A stretch of 64,000 nucleotides of DNA from Fasciola hepatica (lineage: Eukaryota > Platyhelminthes > Trematoda > Plagiorchiida > Fasciolidae): NCBI GenBank assembly GCA_948099385.1, contig CANUEZ040000206.1, forward strand, positions 1,550,001-1,614,000. The letters run 5' to 3'. Shown here piece by piece: positions 15,566 to 30,078 of the stretch. Position 1 is the stretch's first letter. Each line of letters begins with the position of its first letter. A program made the translations under genes and the position numbers. A model generated the notes under the pieces. The model was not told where the DNA came from, did no database searches, and saw nothing but the letters and a program-made list of their open reading frames with translations.

Positions 15566-18500
15566 TTGTATAATATGATTGATCATGCAGCTTGAACGCT
15601 CAACTGAGCATTGAAATCCATGGAAGCACTGTACAGCTGTTTCATCCTCTAAGGGACTCGACTCATCAGCAGTGCACATCGACCGAGCCCCCACGGGCAC
15701 TCCAACAACCGGTGAACCATTGTGAATCGAACAACTTAACAACACAAGGCTATCCGGAATGGCTATCAACGCTTTTTTCAACATCTACACTGCGTGATAT
15801 AGCAGCCTTCCCAAACTCGCTTCAAATTTGAATGGTAAGAATCAGCTTTGCGCACACCCATCGAATCCTATGATGGATGACTTCTCTGTAGGGGCCTAAG
15901 TACAACCAACGCATTCCCAAATGAACAACCTACACAGCTTCCTTACTATGCATGCAATTGATTAGTAGTACGAGATTAGATTAGATAAGATTTGTATGAA
16001 ATGATGGATCATGCAGCTTGAACGCTCAACTGAGCATTGAAATCCATGGAAGCACTGTACAGCTGTTTCATCCTCTAAGGGACTCGACTTATCAGCAGTG
16101 CACATCGACCGAGCTCCCACGGGCACTCCAACAACCGGTGAACCATTGTGAATCGAACAACTTAACAACACAAGGCTATCCGGGATGGCTATCAACGCTT
16201 TGTTCAACATCTACACTACATGATATAGCACCCTTCCCAAACTCGCTTCAAATTTGAATGGTGGGAACCAGCTTCGCGCACACCGATCCACTCCTATGAT
16301 GGATGACTTCTCTGTAGGGGCCTAAGTACAACCAACGCATTCCCAAATGAACAACCTACACAGCTTCCTTACTATGCATGCAATAGATTAGTAGTACGAG
16401 ATTAGATCAGATCAGATTTGTATGAAATGATGGATCATGCAGCTTGAACGCTCAACTGAGCATTGAAATCCATGGAAGCACTGTACAGCTGTTTCATCCT
16501 CTAAAGGACTCGACTCGTCAGCAGTGCACATCGACCGAGCTCCCACGGGCACTCCAACAACCGGTGAACCATTGTGAATCGAACAACTTAACAACACAAG
16601 GCTATCCGGGATGGCTATCAACGCTTTGTTCAACATCTACACTACATGATATAGCACCCTTCCCAAACTCGCTTCAAATTTGAATGGTAAGAACCAGCTT
16701 CGCGCACACCGATCGACTCCTATGATGGATGACTTCTGTGTAGGGGCCTAAGTACAACCAACGCATTCACAAATGAACAACCTACACAGATTCCTTACTA
16801 TGCATGCAATTAATTAGTAGTACGAGATTAGATTAGATAAGATTAGATTTGTATAATATGATTGATCATGCAGCTTGAACGCTCAACTGAGCATTGAAAT
16901 CCATGGAAGCACTGTACAGCTGTTTCATCCTCTAAGGGACTCGACTCATCAGCAGTGCACATCGACCGAGCCCCCACGGGCACTCCAACAACCGGTGAAC
17001 CATTGTGAATCGAACAACTTAACAACACAAGGCTATCCGGGATGGCTCTCAACGCATTGTTCAACATCTACACTACATGATATAGCACCCTTCCCAAACT
17101 CGCTTCAAATTTGAATGGTAAGAACCAGCTTCGCGCACACCGATCGACTCCTATGATGGATGACTTCTCTGTAGGGGCCTAAGTACAACCAACGCATTCC
17201 CAAATGAACAACCCACACAGCTTCCTTACTATGCATGCAATTGATTAGTAGTACGAGATTAGATCAGATTAGATTAGATTTGTGTAATATGATTGATCAT
17301 GCAGCTTGAACGCTCAACTGAGCATTGAAATCCATGGAAGCACTGTACAGCTGTTTCATCCTCTAAGGAACTCGACTCATCAGCAGTGCACATCGACCGA
17401 GCCCCCACGGGCACTCCAACAACCGGTGAACCATTGTGAATCGAACAACTTAACAACACAAGGCTATCCGGAATGGCTCTCAACGCTTTGTTCAACATCT
17501 ACACTACATGATATAGCAACCTTCCCAAACTCGCTTTAAATTTGAATGGTAAGAACCAGCTCCGCGCACACCGATCGATTCCTATGATGGATGACTTCTC
17601 TGTAGGGGCCTTAGTACAACCAACGCATTCCCAAATGAACAACCTACACAGCTTCCTTACTATGCATGCAATTGATTAGTAGTACGAGATTAGATCAGAT
17701 TAGATTAGATTTGTATAATATGATTGATCATGCAGCTTGAACGCTCAACTGAGCATTGAAATCCATGGAAGCACTGTACAGCTAATTCATCCTCTAAGGG
17801 ACTCGACTCATCAGCAGTGCACATCGACCGAGCCCCCACGGGCACTCCAACAACCGGTGAACCATTGTGAATCGAACAACTTAACAACACAAGGCTATCC
17901 GGGATGGCTATCAACGCTTTGTTCAACATCTACACTACATGATATAGCACCCTTCCCAAACTCGCTTCAAATTTGAATGGTAAGAACCAGCTTCGCGCAC
18001 ACCGATCGACTCCTATGATGGATGACTTCTCTGTAGGGGCCTAAGTACAACCAACGCATTCCCAAATGAACAACCTACACAGCTTCCCTACTATGCATGC
18101 AATTGATTAGTAGTACGAGATTAGATTAGATTAGATTAGATTAGATTTGTATAATATGATTGATCATGCAGCTTGAACGCTCAACTGAGCATTGAAATTC
18201 ATGGAAGCACTGTACAGCTGTTTCATCCTCTAAGGAACTCGACTCATCAGCAGTGCACATCGACCGAGCCCCCACGGGCACTCCAACAACCGGTGAACCA
18301 TTGTGAATCGAACAACTTAACAACACAAGGCTATCCGGGATGGCTATCAACGCTTTGTTCAACATCTACACTACATGATATAGCAACCTTCCCAAAGTCG
18401 CTTCAAATTTGAATGGTAAGAACCAGCTTCGCGCACACCGATCGACTCCTATGATGGATGACTTCTCTGTAGGGGCCTAAGTACAACCAACGCATTCCCA

Positions 18501-20742
18501 AATGAACAACCTACACAGCTTCCCTACTATGCATGCAATTGATTAGTAGTACGAGATTAGATTATATTAGATTAGATTAGATTTGTATAATATGATTGAT
18601 CATGCAGCTTGAACGCTCAACTGAGCATTGAAATTCATGGAAGCACTGTACAGCTGTTTCATCCTCTAAGGAACTCGACTCATCAGCAGTGCACATCGAC
18701 CGAGCCCCCACGGGCACTCCAACAACCGGTGAACCATTGTGAATCGAACAACTTAACAACACAAGGCTATCCGGGATGGCTATCAACGCTTTGTTCAACA
18801 TCTACACTACATGATATAGCACCCTTCCCAAACTCGCTTCAAATTTGAATGGTAAGAATCAGCTTTGCGCACACCCATCGACTCCTATGATGGATGACTT
18901 CTCTGTAGGGGCCTAAGTACAACCAACGCATTCCCAAAGGAACAACCTACACAGCTTCCTTACTATGCATGCAATTGATTAGTAGTACGAGATTAGATCA
19001 GATTAGATTAGATTTGTATAATATGATTGATCATGCAGCTTGAACGCTCAACTGAGCATTGAAATCCATGGAAGCACTGTACAGCTGTTTCATCCTCTAA
19101 GGGACTCGACTCATCAGCAGTGCACATCGACCGAGCCCCCACGGGCACTCCAACAACCGGTGAACCATTGTGAATCGAACAACTTAACAACACAAGGCTA
19201 TCCGGGATGGCTCTCAACGCTTTGTTCAACATCTACACTACATGATATAGCACCCTTCCCAAACTCGATTCAAATTTGTATGGTGGGAACCAGCTTCGCG
19301 CACACCGATCGACTCCTATGATGGATGACTTCTCTGTAGGGGCCTAAGTACAACCAACGCATTCCCAAATGAACAACCTACACAGCTTCCTTACTATGCA
19401 TGCAATTGATTAGTAGTACGAGATTAGATCAGATTAGATTAGATTTGTATAATATGATTGATCATGCAGCTTGAACGCTCAACTGAGCATTGAAATCCAT
19501 GGAAGCACTGTACAGCTGTCTCATCCTCTAAGGGACTCGACTCATCAGCAGTGCACATCGACCGAGCCCCCACGGGCACTCCAACAACCGGTGAACCATT
19601 GTGAATCGAACAACTTAACAACACAAGGCTATCCGGGATGGCTATCAACGCATTGTTCAACATCTACACTACATGATATAGCACCCTTCCCAAACTCGCT
19701 TCAAATTTGAATGGTAAGAATCAGCTTTGCGCACACCCATCGACTCCTATGATGGATGACTTCTCTGTAGGGGCCTAAGTACAACCAACGCATTCCCAAA
19801 TGAACAACCTACACAGCTTCCTTACTATGCATGCAATTGATTAGTAGTACGAGATTAGATCTGATTAGATTAGATTTGTATAATATGATTGATCATGCAG
19901 CTTGAACGCTCAACTGAGCATTGAAATCCATGGAAGCACTGTACAGCTGTTTCATCCTCTAAGGGACTCGACTCATCAGCAGTGCACATCGACCGAGCCC
20001 CCACGGGCACTCCAACAACCGGTGAACCATTGTGAATCGAACAACTTAACAACACAAGGCTATCCGGGATGGCTCTCAACGCTTTGTTCAACATCTACAC
20101 TACATGATATAGCACCCTTCCCAAACTCGATTCAAATTTGTATGGTGGGAACCAGCTTCGCGCACACCGATCGACTCCTATGATGGATGACTTCTCTGTA
20201 GGGGCCTAAGTACAACCAACGCATTCCCAAATGAACAACCTACACAGCTTCCTTACTATGCATGCAATTGATTAGTAGTACGAGATTAGATCAGATTAGA
20301 TTAGATTTGTATAATATGATTGATCATGCAGCTTGAACGCTCAACTGAGCATTGAAATCCATGGAAGCACTGTACAGCTGTTTCATCCTCTAAGGGACTC
20401 GACTCATCAGCAGTGCACATCGACCGAGCCCCCACGGGCACTCCAACAACCGGTGAACCATTGTGATACGAACAACTTAACAACACAAGGCTATCCGGGA
20501 TGGCTCTCAACGCTTTGTTCAACATCTACACTACATGATATAGCACCCTTCCCAAACTCGCTTCAAATTTGAATGGTAAGAACCAGCTTCGCGCACACCG
20601 ATCGACTCCTATGATGGATGACTTCTCTGTAGGGGCGTTAGTACAACCAACGCATTCCCAAATGAACAACCTACACAGCTTCCCTACTATGCATGCAATT
20701 GATTAGTAGTACGAGATTAGATTAGATTAGATTAGATTAGAT
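15566..20742. repeat. Array domain 3: units 37-48, first 426-bp units and alternating dimers
   Basis: Unit starts: 15566, 15992, 16418, 16849, 17280, 17711, 18147, 18583, 19014, 19445, 19876, 20307. Units 38 and 39 are preceded by shortened tracts (426-bp spacing) and open with TATGAAATGATGGATC. Units 43 and 44 share AAATTCATGG plus AAGGAACTCG. Units 45 and 47 (offset 862) share GCTCTCAACGCTTTG and the GATTCAAATTTGTATGGTGGG region. Unit 42 has GCTAATTCATCC in place of GCTGTTTCATCC, an allele that recurs in units 50, 52, 55, 56, 58, 64 and 69. Confidence 0.9.
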
Positions 20743-22161
20743 TTGTATAATATGATTGATCATGCAGCTTGAACGCTCAACTGAGCATTGAAATTCATGG
20801 AAGCACTGTACAGCTGTTTCATCCTCTAAGGGACTCGACTCATCAGCAGTGCACATCGACCGAGCCCCCACGGGCACTCCAACAACCGGTGAACCATTGT
20901 GAATCGAACAACTTAACAACACAAGGCTATCCGGGATGGCTATCAACGCTTTGTTCAACATCTACACTACATGATATAGCACCCTTCCCAAACTCGCTTC
21001 AAATTTGAATGGTAAGAACCAGCTTCGCGCACACCGATCGACTCCTATGATGGATGACTTCTCTGTAGGGGCCTCAGTACAACCAACGCATTCCCAAATG
21101 AACAACCTACACAGCTTCCTTACTATGCATGCAATTGATTAGTAGTACGAGATAAGTTCAGATCAGATTTGTATAAAATGATGGATCATGCAGCTTGAAC
21201 GGTCAACTGAGCATTGAAATCCATGGAAGCACTGTACAGCTAATTCATCCTCTAAGGGACTCGACTCATCAGCAGTGCACATCGACCGAGCCCCCACGGG
21301 CACTCCAACAACCGGTGAACCATTGTGAATCGAACAACTTAACAACACAAGGCTATCCGGGATGGCTCTCAACGCTTTGTTCAACATCTACACTACATGA
21401 TATAGCACCCTTCCCAAACTCGCTTCAAATTTGAATGGTAAGAACCAGCTTCGCGCACACCGATCGACTCCTATGATGGATGACTTCTCTGTAGGGGCGT
21501 TAGTACAACCAACGCATTCCCAAATGAACAACCTACACAGCTTCCCTACTATGCATGCAATTGATTAGTAGTACGAGATTAGATTAGATTAGATTAGATT
21601 AGATTTGTATAATATGATTGATCATGCAGCTTGAACGCTCAACTGAGCATTGAAATTCATGGAAGCACTGTACAGCTGTTTCATCCTCTAAGGGACTCGA
21701 CTCATCAGCAGTGCACATCGACCGAGCAACCACGGGCACTCCAACAACCGGTGAACCATTGTGAATCGAACAACTTAACAACACAAGGCTATCCGGGATG
21801 GCTATCAACGCTTTGTTCAACATCTACACTACATGATATAGCACCCTTCCCAAACTCGCTTCAAATTTGAATGGTAAGAACCAGCTTCGCGCACACCGAT
21901 CGACTCCTATGATGGATGACTTCTCTGTAGGGGCCTCAGTACAACCAACGCATTCCCAAATGAACAACCTACACAGCTTCCTTACTATGCATGCAATTGA
22001 TTAGTAGTACGAGATAAGTTCAGATCAGATTTGTATAAAATGATGGATCATGCAGCTTGAACGGTCAACTGAGCATTGAAATCCATGGAAGCACTGTACA
22101 GCTAATTCATCCTCTAAGGGACTCGACTCATCAGCAGTGCACATCGACCGAGCCCCCACGG
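20469..22161. repeat. Near-identical 831-bp segments, dimer offset 862 bp
   Basis: Positions 20469-21299 match 21331-22161 at an offset of 862 bp. The only difference I noticed is GAGCCCCCAC in unit 49 against GAGCAACCAC in unit 51. Shared private variants include GGGGCGTTAGTAC at the ends of units 48 and 50, AAATTCATGG in 49 and 51, and the 426-class start in 50 and 52. The match ends at CCACGGGCAC versus CCACGGACAC. This is probably one of the younger duplications in the window. Confidence 0.82.
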
Positions 22162-25100
22162 ACACTCCAACAACCGGTGAACCATTGTGAATCGAACAAC
22201 TTAACAACACAAGGCTATCCGGGATGGCTATCAACGCTTTGTTCAACATCTACACTACATGATATAGCACCCTTCCCAAACTCGATTCAAATTTGTATGG
22301 TGGGAACCAGCTTCGCGCACACCGATCGACTCCTATGATGGATGACTTCTCTGTAGGGGCCTAAGTACAACCAACGCATTCCCAAATGAACAACCTACAC
22401 AGCTTCCTTACTATGCATGCAATTGATTAGTAGTACGAGATTAGATCAGATTAGATTAGATTTGTATAATATGATTGATCATGCAGCTTGAACGCTCAAC
22501 TGAGCATTGAAATCCATGGAAGCACTGTACAGCTGTTTCATCCTCTAAGGGACTCGACTCATCAGCAGTGCACATCGACCGAGCCCCCACGGGCACTCCA
22601 ACAACCGGTGAACCATTGTGAATCGAACAACTTAACAACACAAGGCTATCCGGGATGGCTATCAACGCTTTGTTCAACATCTACACTACATGATATAGCA
22701 CCCTATCCAAACTCGCTTCAAATTTGAATGGTAAGAACCAGCTTCGCGCACACCGATCGACTCCTATGATGGATGACTTCTCTGTAGGGGCCTCAGTACA
22801 ACCAACGCATTCCCAAATGAACAACCTACACAGCTTCCTTACTATGCATGCAATTGATTAGTAGTACGAGATTAGATCAGATTAGATTAGATTTGTATAA
22901 TATGATTGATCATGCAGCTTGAACGCTCAACTGAGCATTGAAATCCATGGAAGCACTGTACAGCTGTTTCATCCTCTAAGGGACTCGACTCATCAGCAGT
23001 GCACATCGACCGAGCCCACACGGGCACTCCAACAACCGGTGAACCATTGTGAATCGAACAACTTAACAACACAAGGCTATCCGGGATGGCTATCAACGCT
23101 TTGTTCAACATCTACACTACATGATATAGCACCCTTCCCAAACTCGCTTCAAATTTGAATGGTAAGAACCAGCTCCGCGCACACCGATCGACTCCTATGA
23201 TGGATGACTTCTCTGTAGGGGCCTAAGTACAACCAACGCATTCCCAAATGAACAACCTACACAGCTTCCTTACTATGCATGCAATTGATTAGTAGTACGA
23301 GATTAGATTAGATTAGATTAGATTAGATTTGTATAATATGATTGATCGTGCAGCTTGAACGCTCAACTGAGCATTGAAATCCATGGAAGCACTGTACAGC
23401 TAATTCATCCTCTAAGGGACTCGACTCATCAGCAGTGCACATCGACCGAGCCCCCACGGGCACTCCAACAACCGGTGAACCATTGTGAATCGAACAACTT
23501 AACAACACAAGGCTATCCGGGATGGCTATCAACGCTTTGTTCAACATCTACACTACATGATATAGCACCCTTCCCAAACTCGCTTCAAATTTGAATGGTA
23601 AGAACCAGCTTCGCGCACACCGATCGACTCCTATGATGGATGACTTCTCTGTAGGGGCCTCAGTACAACCAACGCATTCCCAAATGAACAACCTACACAG
23701 CTTCCTTACTATGCATGCAATTGATTAGTAGTACGAGATAAGTTCAGATCAGATTTGTATAAAATGATGGATCATGCAGCTTGAACGGTCAACTGAGCAT
23801 TGAAATCCATGGAAGCACTGTACAGCTAATTCATCCTCTAAGGGACTCGACTCATCAGCAGTGCACATCGACCGAGCCCCCACGGGCACTCCAACAACCG
23901 GTGAACCATTGTGAATCGAACAACTTAACAACACAAGGCTATCCGGGATGGCTATCAACGCTTTGTTCAACATCTACACTACATGATATAGCACCCTTCC
24001 CAAACTCGCTTCAAATTTGAATGGTAAGAACCAGCTTCGCGCACACCGATCGACTCCTATGATGGATGACTTCTCTGTAGGGGCCTCAGTACAACCAACG
24101 CATTCCCAAATGAACAACCTACACAGCTTCCCTACTATGCATGCAATTGATTAGTAGTACGAGATTAGATTATATTAGATTAGATTAGATTTGTATAATA
24201 TGATTGATCATGCAGCTTGAACGCTCAACTGAGCATTGAAATTCATGGAAGCACTGTACAGCTGTTTCATCCTCTAAGGAACTCGACTCATCAGCAGTGC
24301 ACATCGACCGAGCCCCCACGGGCACTCCAACAACCGGTGAACCATTGTGAATCGAACAACTTAACAACACAAGGCTATCCGGGATGGCTATCAACGCTTT
24401 GTTCAACATCTACACTACATGATATAGCACCCTTCCCAAACTCGCTTCAAATTTGAATGGTAAGAACCAGCTTCGCGCACACCGATCGACTCCTATGATG
24501 GATGACTTCTCTGTAGGGGCCTCAGTACAACCAACGCATTCCCAAATGAACAACCTACACAGCTTCCTTACTATGCATGCAATTGATTAGTAGTACGAGA
24601 TAAGTTCAGATCAGATTTGTATAAAATGATGGATCATGCAGCTTGAACGGTCAACTGAGCATTGAAATCCATGGAAGCACTGTACAGCTAATTCATCCTC
24701 TAAGGGACTCGACTCATCAGCAGTGCACATCGACCGAGCCCCCACGGGCACTCCAACAACCGGTGAACCATTGTGAATCGAACAACTTAACAACACAAGG
24801 CTATCCGGGATGGCTATCAACGCTTTGTTCAACATCTACACTACATGATATAGCACCCTTCCCAAACTCGATTCAAATTTGTATGGTGGGAACCAGCTTC
24901 GCGCACACCGATCGACTCCTATGATGGATGACTTCTCTGTAGGGGCCTAAGTACAACCAACGCATTCCCAAATGAACAACCTACACAGCTTCCTTACTAT
25001 GCATGCAATTGATTAGTAGTACGAGATTAGATCAGATTAGATTAGATTTGTATAATATGATTGATCATGCAGCTTGAACGCTCAACTGAGCATTGAAATC

Positions 25101-28089
25101 CATGGAAGCACTGTACAGCTGTTTCATCCTCTAAGGAACTCGACTCATCAGCAGTGCACATCGACCGAGCCCCCACGGGCACTCCAACAACCGGTGAACC
25201 ATTGTGATACGAACAACTTAACAACACAAGGCTATCCGGGATGGCTCTCAACGCTTTGTTCAACATCTACACTACATGATATAGCACCCTATCCAAACTC
25301 GCTTCAAATTTGAATGGTAAGAACCAGCTTCGCGCACACCGATCGACTCCTATGATGGATGACTTCTCTGTAGGGGCCTCAGTACAACCAACGCATTCCC
25401 AAATGAACAACCTACACAGCTTCCTTACTATGCATGCAATTGATTAGTAGTACGAGATTAGATCAGATTAGATTAGATTAGATTTGTATAATATGATTGA
25501 TCATGCAGCTTGAACGCTCAACTGAGCATTGAAATCCATGGAAGCACTGTACAGCTGTTTCATCCTCTAAGGGACTCGACTCATCAGCAGTGCACATTGA
25601 CCGAGCCCACACGGGCACTCCAACAACCGGTGAACCATTGTGAATCGAACAACTTAACAACACAAGGCTATCCGGGATGGCTATCAACGCTTTGTTCAAC
25701 ATCTACACTACATGATATAGCACCCTTCCCAAACTCGCTTCAAATTTGAATGGTAAGAACCAGCTCCGCGCACACCGATCGACTCCTATGATGGATGACT
25801 TCTCTGTAGGGGCCTAAGTACAACCAACGCATTCCCAAATGAACAACCTACACAGCTTCCTTACTATGCATGCAATTGATTAGTAGTACGAGATTAGATC
25901 AGATTAGATTAGATTTGTATAATATGATTGATCGTGCAGCTTGAACGCTCAACTGAGCATTGAAATCCATGGAAGCACTGTACAGCTGTCTCATCCTCTA
26001 AGGGACTCGACTCATCAGCAGTGCACATCGACCGAGCCCCCACGGGCACTCCAACAACCGGTGAACCATTGTGAATCGAACAACTTAACAACACAAGGCT
26101 ATCCGGGATGGCTATCAACGCTTTGTTCAACATCTACACTACATGATATAGCACCCTTCCCAAACTCGATTCAAATTTGTATGGTGGGAACCAGCTTCGC
26201 GCACACCGATCGACTCCTATGATGGATGACTTCTCTGTAGGGGCCTAAGTACAACCAACGCATTCCCAAATGAACAACCTACACAGCTTCCTTACTATGC
26301 ATGCAATTGATTAGTAGTACGAGATTAGATCAGATTAGATTAGATTAGATTTGTATAATATGATTGATCATGCAGCTTGAACGCTCAACTGAGCATTGAA
26401 ATCCAAGAAAGCACTGTACAGCTGTTTCATCCTATAAGGAACTCGACTCATCAGCAGTGCACATCGACCGAGCCCCCACGGGCACTCCAACAACTGGTGA
26501 ACCATTGTGAATCGAACAACTTAACAACACAAGGCTATCCGGGATGGCTATCAACGCTTTGTTCAACATCTACACTACATGATATAGCACCCTTCCCAAA
26601 CTCGCTTCAAATTTGAATGGTAAGAACCAGCTTCGCGCACACCGATCGACTCCTATGATGGATGACTTCTCTGTAGGGGCCTCAGTACAACCAACGCATT
26701 CCCAAATGAACAACCTACACAGCTTCCTTACTATGCATGCAATTGATTAGTAGTACGAGATTAGATCAGATTAGATTAGATTAGATTTGTATAATATGAT
26801 TGATCATGCAGCTTGAACGCTCAACTGAGCATTGAAATCCATGGAAGCACTGTACAGCTGTTTCATCCTCTAAGGGACTCGACTCATCAGCAGTGCACAT
26901 CGACCGAGCCCACACGGGCACTCCAACAACCGGTGAACCATTGTGAATCGAACAACTTAACAACACAAGGCTATCCGGGATGGCTATCAACGCTTTGTTC
27001 AACATCTACACTACATGATATAGCACCCTTCCCAAACTCGCTTCAAATTTGAATGGTAAGAACCAGCTCCGCGCACACCGATCGACTCCTATGATGGATG
27101 ACTTCTCTGTAGGGGCCTAAGTACAACCAACGCATTCCCAAATGAACAACCTACACAGCTTCCTTACTATGCATGCAATTGATTAGTAGTACGAGATTAG
27201 ATCAGATTAGATTAGATTAGATTTGTATAATATGATTGATCATGCAGCTTGAACGCTCAACTGAGCATTGAAATCCATGGAAGCACTGTACAGCTAATTC
27301 ATCCTCTAAGGGACTCGACTCATCAGCAGTGCACATCGACCGAGCCCCCACGGGCACTCCAACAACCGGTGAACCATTGTGAATCGAACAACTTAACAAC
27401 ACAAGGCTATCCGGGATGGCTATCAACGCTTTGTTCAACATCTACACTACATGATATAGCACCCTTCCCAAACTCGATTCAAATTTGTATGGTGGGAACC
27501 AGCTTCGCGCACACCGATCGACTCCTATGATGGATGACTTCTCTGTAGGGGCCTAAGTACAACCAACGCATTCACAAATGAACAACCTACACAGCTTCCT
27601 TACTATGCATGCAATTGATTAGTAGTACGAGATTAGATCAGATTAGATTAGATTAGATTTGTATAATATGATTGATCATGCAGCTTGAACGCTCAACTGA
27701 GCATTGAAATCCAAGAAAGCACTGTACAGCTGTTTCATCCTATAAGGAACTCGACTCATCAGCAGTGCACATCGACCGAGCCCCCACGGGCACTCCAACA
27801 ACTGGTGAACCATTGTGATACGAACAACTTAACAACACAAGGCTATCCGGGATGGCTATCAACGCTTTGTTCAACATCTACACTACATGATATAGCACCC
27901 TTCCCAAACTCGCTTCAAATTTGAATGGTAAGAACCAGCTTCGCGCACACCGATCGACTCCTATGATGGATGACTTCTCTGTAGGGGCCTAAGTACAACC
28001 AACGCATTCCCAAATGAACAACCTACACAGCTTCCCTACTATGCATGCAATTGATTAGTAGTTCGATATTAGATCAGATTACATTAGAT
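20743..28089. repeat. Array domain 4: units 49-65, dimer and hexamer higher-order repeats
   Basis: Unit starts: 20743, 21169, 21605, 22031, 22462, 22893, 23329, 23755, 24191, 24617, 25048, 25484, 25915, 26351, 26787, 27223, 27659. Units 50, 52, 56 and 58 follow a short tract GATAAGTTCAGATCAG (426-bp spacing) and share TATAAAATGATGGATC, GAACGGTCAAC and GCTAATTCATCC. Their partners 49, 51, 55 and 57 make an 862-bp dimer. Units 52-55 recur as 58-61 about 2.6 kb (six units) later, tracked by CCCTATCCAAAC (53, 59), GCCCACACGG with AGCTCCGCG (54, 60) and GATCGTGCAG (55, 61). Confidence 0.9.
25991..27818. repeat. 520-bp repeated segments, trimer offset 1308 bp
   Basis: Positions 25991-26510 and 27299-27818 match with one mismatch seen (CATTCCCAAATG versus CATTCACAAATG). 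They share a cluster found only in units 62 and 65: CCAAGAAAGC, CCTATAAGGAACTCG and AACTGGTG. Both follow a unit carrying GATTCAAATTTGTATGG. The spacing is three units of 436 bp. Confidence 0.82.
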
Positions 28090-29826
28090 TTGTATAATAT
28101 GATTGATCATGCAGCTTGAACGCTCAACTGAGCATTGAAATCCATGGAAGCACTGTACAGCTGTCTCATCCTCTAAGGGACTCGACTCATCAGCAGTGCA
28201 CATCGACCGAGCCCTCACGGGCACTCCAACAACCGGTGAACCATTGTGAATCGAACAACTTAACAACACAAGGCTATCCGGGATGGCTATCAACGCTTTG
28301 TTCAACATCTACACTACATGATATAGCACCCTTCCCAAACTCGCTTCAAATTTGAATGGTAAGAACCAGCTTCGCGCACACCGATCGACTCCTATGATGG
28401 ATGACTTCTCTGTAGGGGCCTCAGTACAACCAACGCATTCCCAAATGAACAACCTACACAGCTTCCTTACTATGCATGCAATTGATTAGTAGTACGAGAT
28501 TAGATCAGATTAGATTAGATTTGCATTATATGATTGATCATCCAGCTTGAACGCTCAACTGAGCATTGAAATCCATGGAAGCACTGTACAGCTTTTTCAT
28601 CCTCTAAGGGACTCGACTCATCAGCAGTGCACATCGACCGAGCCCCCACGGGCACTCCAACAACCGGTGAACCATTGTGAATCGAACAACTTAACAACAC
28701 AAGGCTATCCGGGATGGCTATCAACGCTTTGTTCAACATCTACACTACATGATATAGCACCCTTCCCAAACTCGCTTCAAATTTGAATGGTAAGAACCAG
28801 CTTCGCGCACACCGATCGACTCCTATGATGGATGACTTCTCTGTAGGGGCCTAAGTACAACCAACGCATTCCCAAATGAACAACCTACACAGCTTCCTTA
28901 CTATGCATGCAATTGATTAGTAGTACGAGATTAGATCAGATTAGATTAGATTTGTATAATATGATTGATCGTGCAGCTTGAACGCTCAACTGAGCATTGA
29001 AATCCATGGAAGCACTGTACAGCTGTTTCATCCTCTAAGGGACTCGACTCATCAGCAGTGCACATCGACCGAGCCCCCACGGGCACTCCAACAACCGGTG
29101 AACCATTGTGAATCGAACAACTTAACAACACAAGGCTATCCGGGATGGCTCTCAACGCTTTGTTCAACATCTACACTACATGATATAGCACCCTTCCCAA
29201 ACTCGCTTCAAATTTGAATGGTAAGAACCAGCTTCGCGCACACCGATCGACTCCTATGATGGATGACTTCTCTGTAGGGGCCTAAGTACAACCAACGCAT
29301 TCCCAAATGAACAACCTACACAGCTTCCTTACTATGCATGCAATTGATTAGTAGTACGAGATTAGATCAGATTAGATTAGATTAGATTTGTATAATATGA
29401 TTGATCATGCAGCTTGAACGCTCAACTGAGCATTGAAATCCATGGAAGCACTGTACAGCTAATTCATCCTCTAAGGGACTCGACTCATCAGCAGTGCACA
29501 TCGACCGAGCCCCCACGGGCACTCCAACAACCGGTGAACCATTGTGAATCGAACAACTTAACAACACAAGGCTATCCGGGATGGCTATCAACGCTTTGTT
29601 CAACATCTACACTACATGATATAGCACCCTTCCCAAACTCGCTTCAAATTTGAATGGTAAGAACCAGCTTCGCGCACACCGATCGACTCCTATGATGGAT
29701 GACTTCTCTGTAGGGGCCTAAGTACAACCAACGCATTCCCAAATGAACAACCTACACAGCTTCCTTACTATGCATGCAATTGATTAGTAGTACGAGATTA
29801 GATCAGATTAGATTAGATTAGATTTG

Positions 29827-29834
29827 TATAATAT
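29827..29834 (+). promoter_or_regulatory. TATA-like element TATAATAT (tentative, reference copy)
   Basis: TATAATAT lies just after the pentamer tract in nearly every unit. Units 50, 52, 56 and 58 have TATAAAAT instead, and units 38 and 39 have TATGAAAT. It resembles a Pol II TATA box by composition only. No initiator, downstream gene or other supporting signal was found, so it may equally be an AT-rich part of the satellite with no promoter activity. Confidence 0.15.
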
Positions 29835-30078
29835 GATTGATCATGCAGCTTGAACGCTCAACTGAGCATTGAAATCCATGGAAGCACTGTACAGCTGTTT
29901 CATCCTCTAAGGGACTCGACTCATCAGCAGTGCACATCGACCGAGCCCCCACGGGCACTCCAACAACCGGTGAACCATTGTGAATCGAACAACTTAACAA
30001 CACAAGGCTATCCGGGATGGCTATCAACGCTTTGTTCAACATCTACACTACATGATATAGCACCCTTCCCAAACTCGC

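Noticed and set aside
29824..29834. Bacterial-type -10 box TATAAT as a real promoter
   Set aside because: No matching -35 element or gene follows, and the array is eukaryotic satellite by structure. It is kept only as a low-confidence TATA-like element.
29976..29995. Pol III B-box or tRNA relic on the minus strand (GTTCGATTC)
   Set aside because: The nine bases fit the B-box consensus, but the flanks do not pair as a T-arm. The only A-box-like candidates are poor, no T-run terminator follows, and the ATACG allele in several units destroys the motif.
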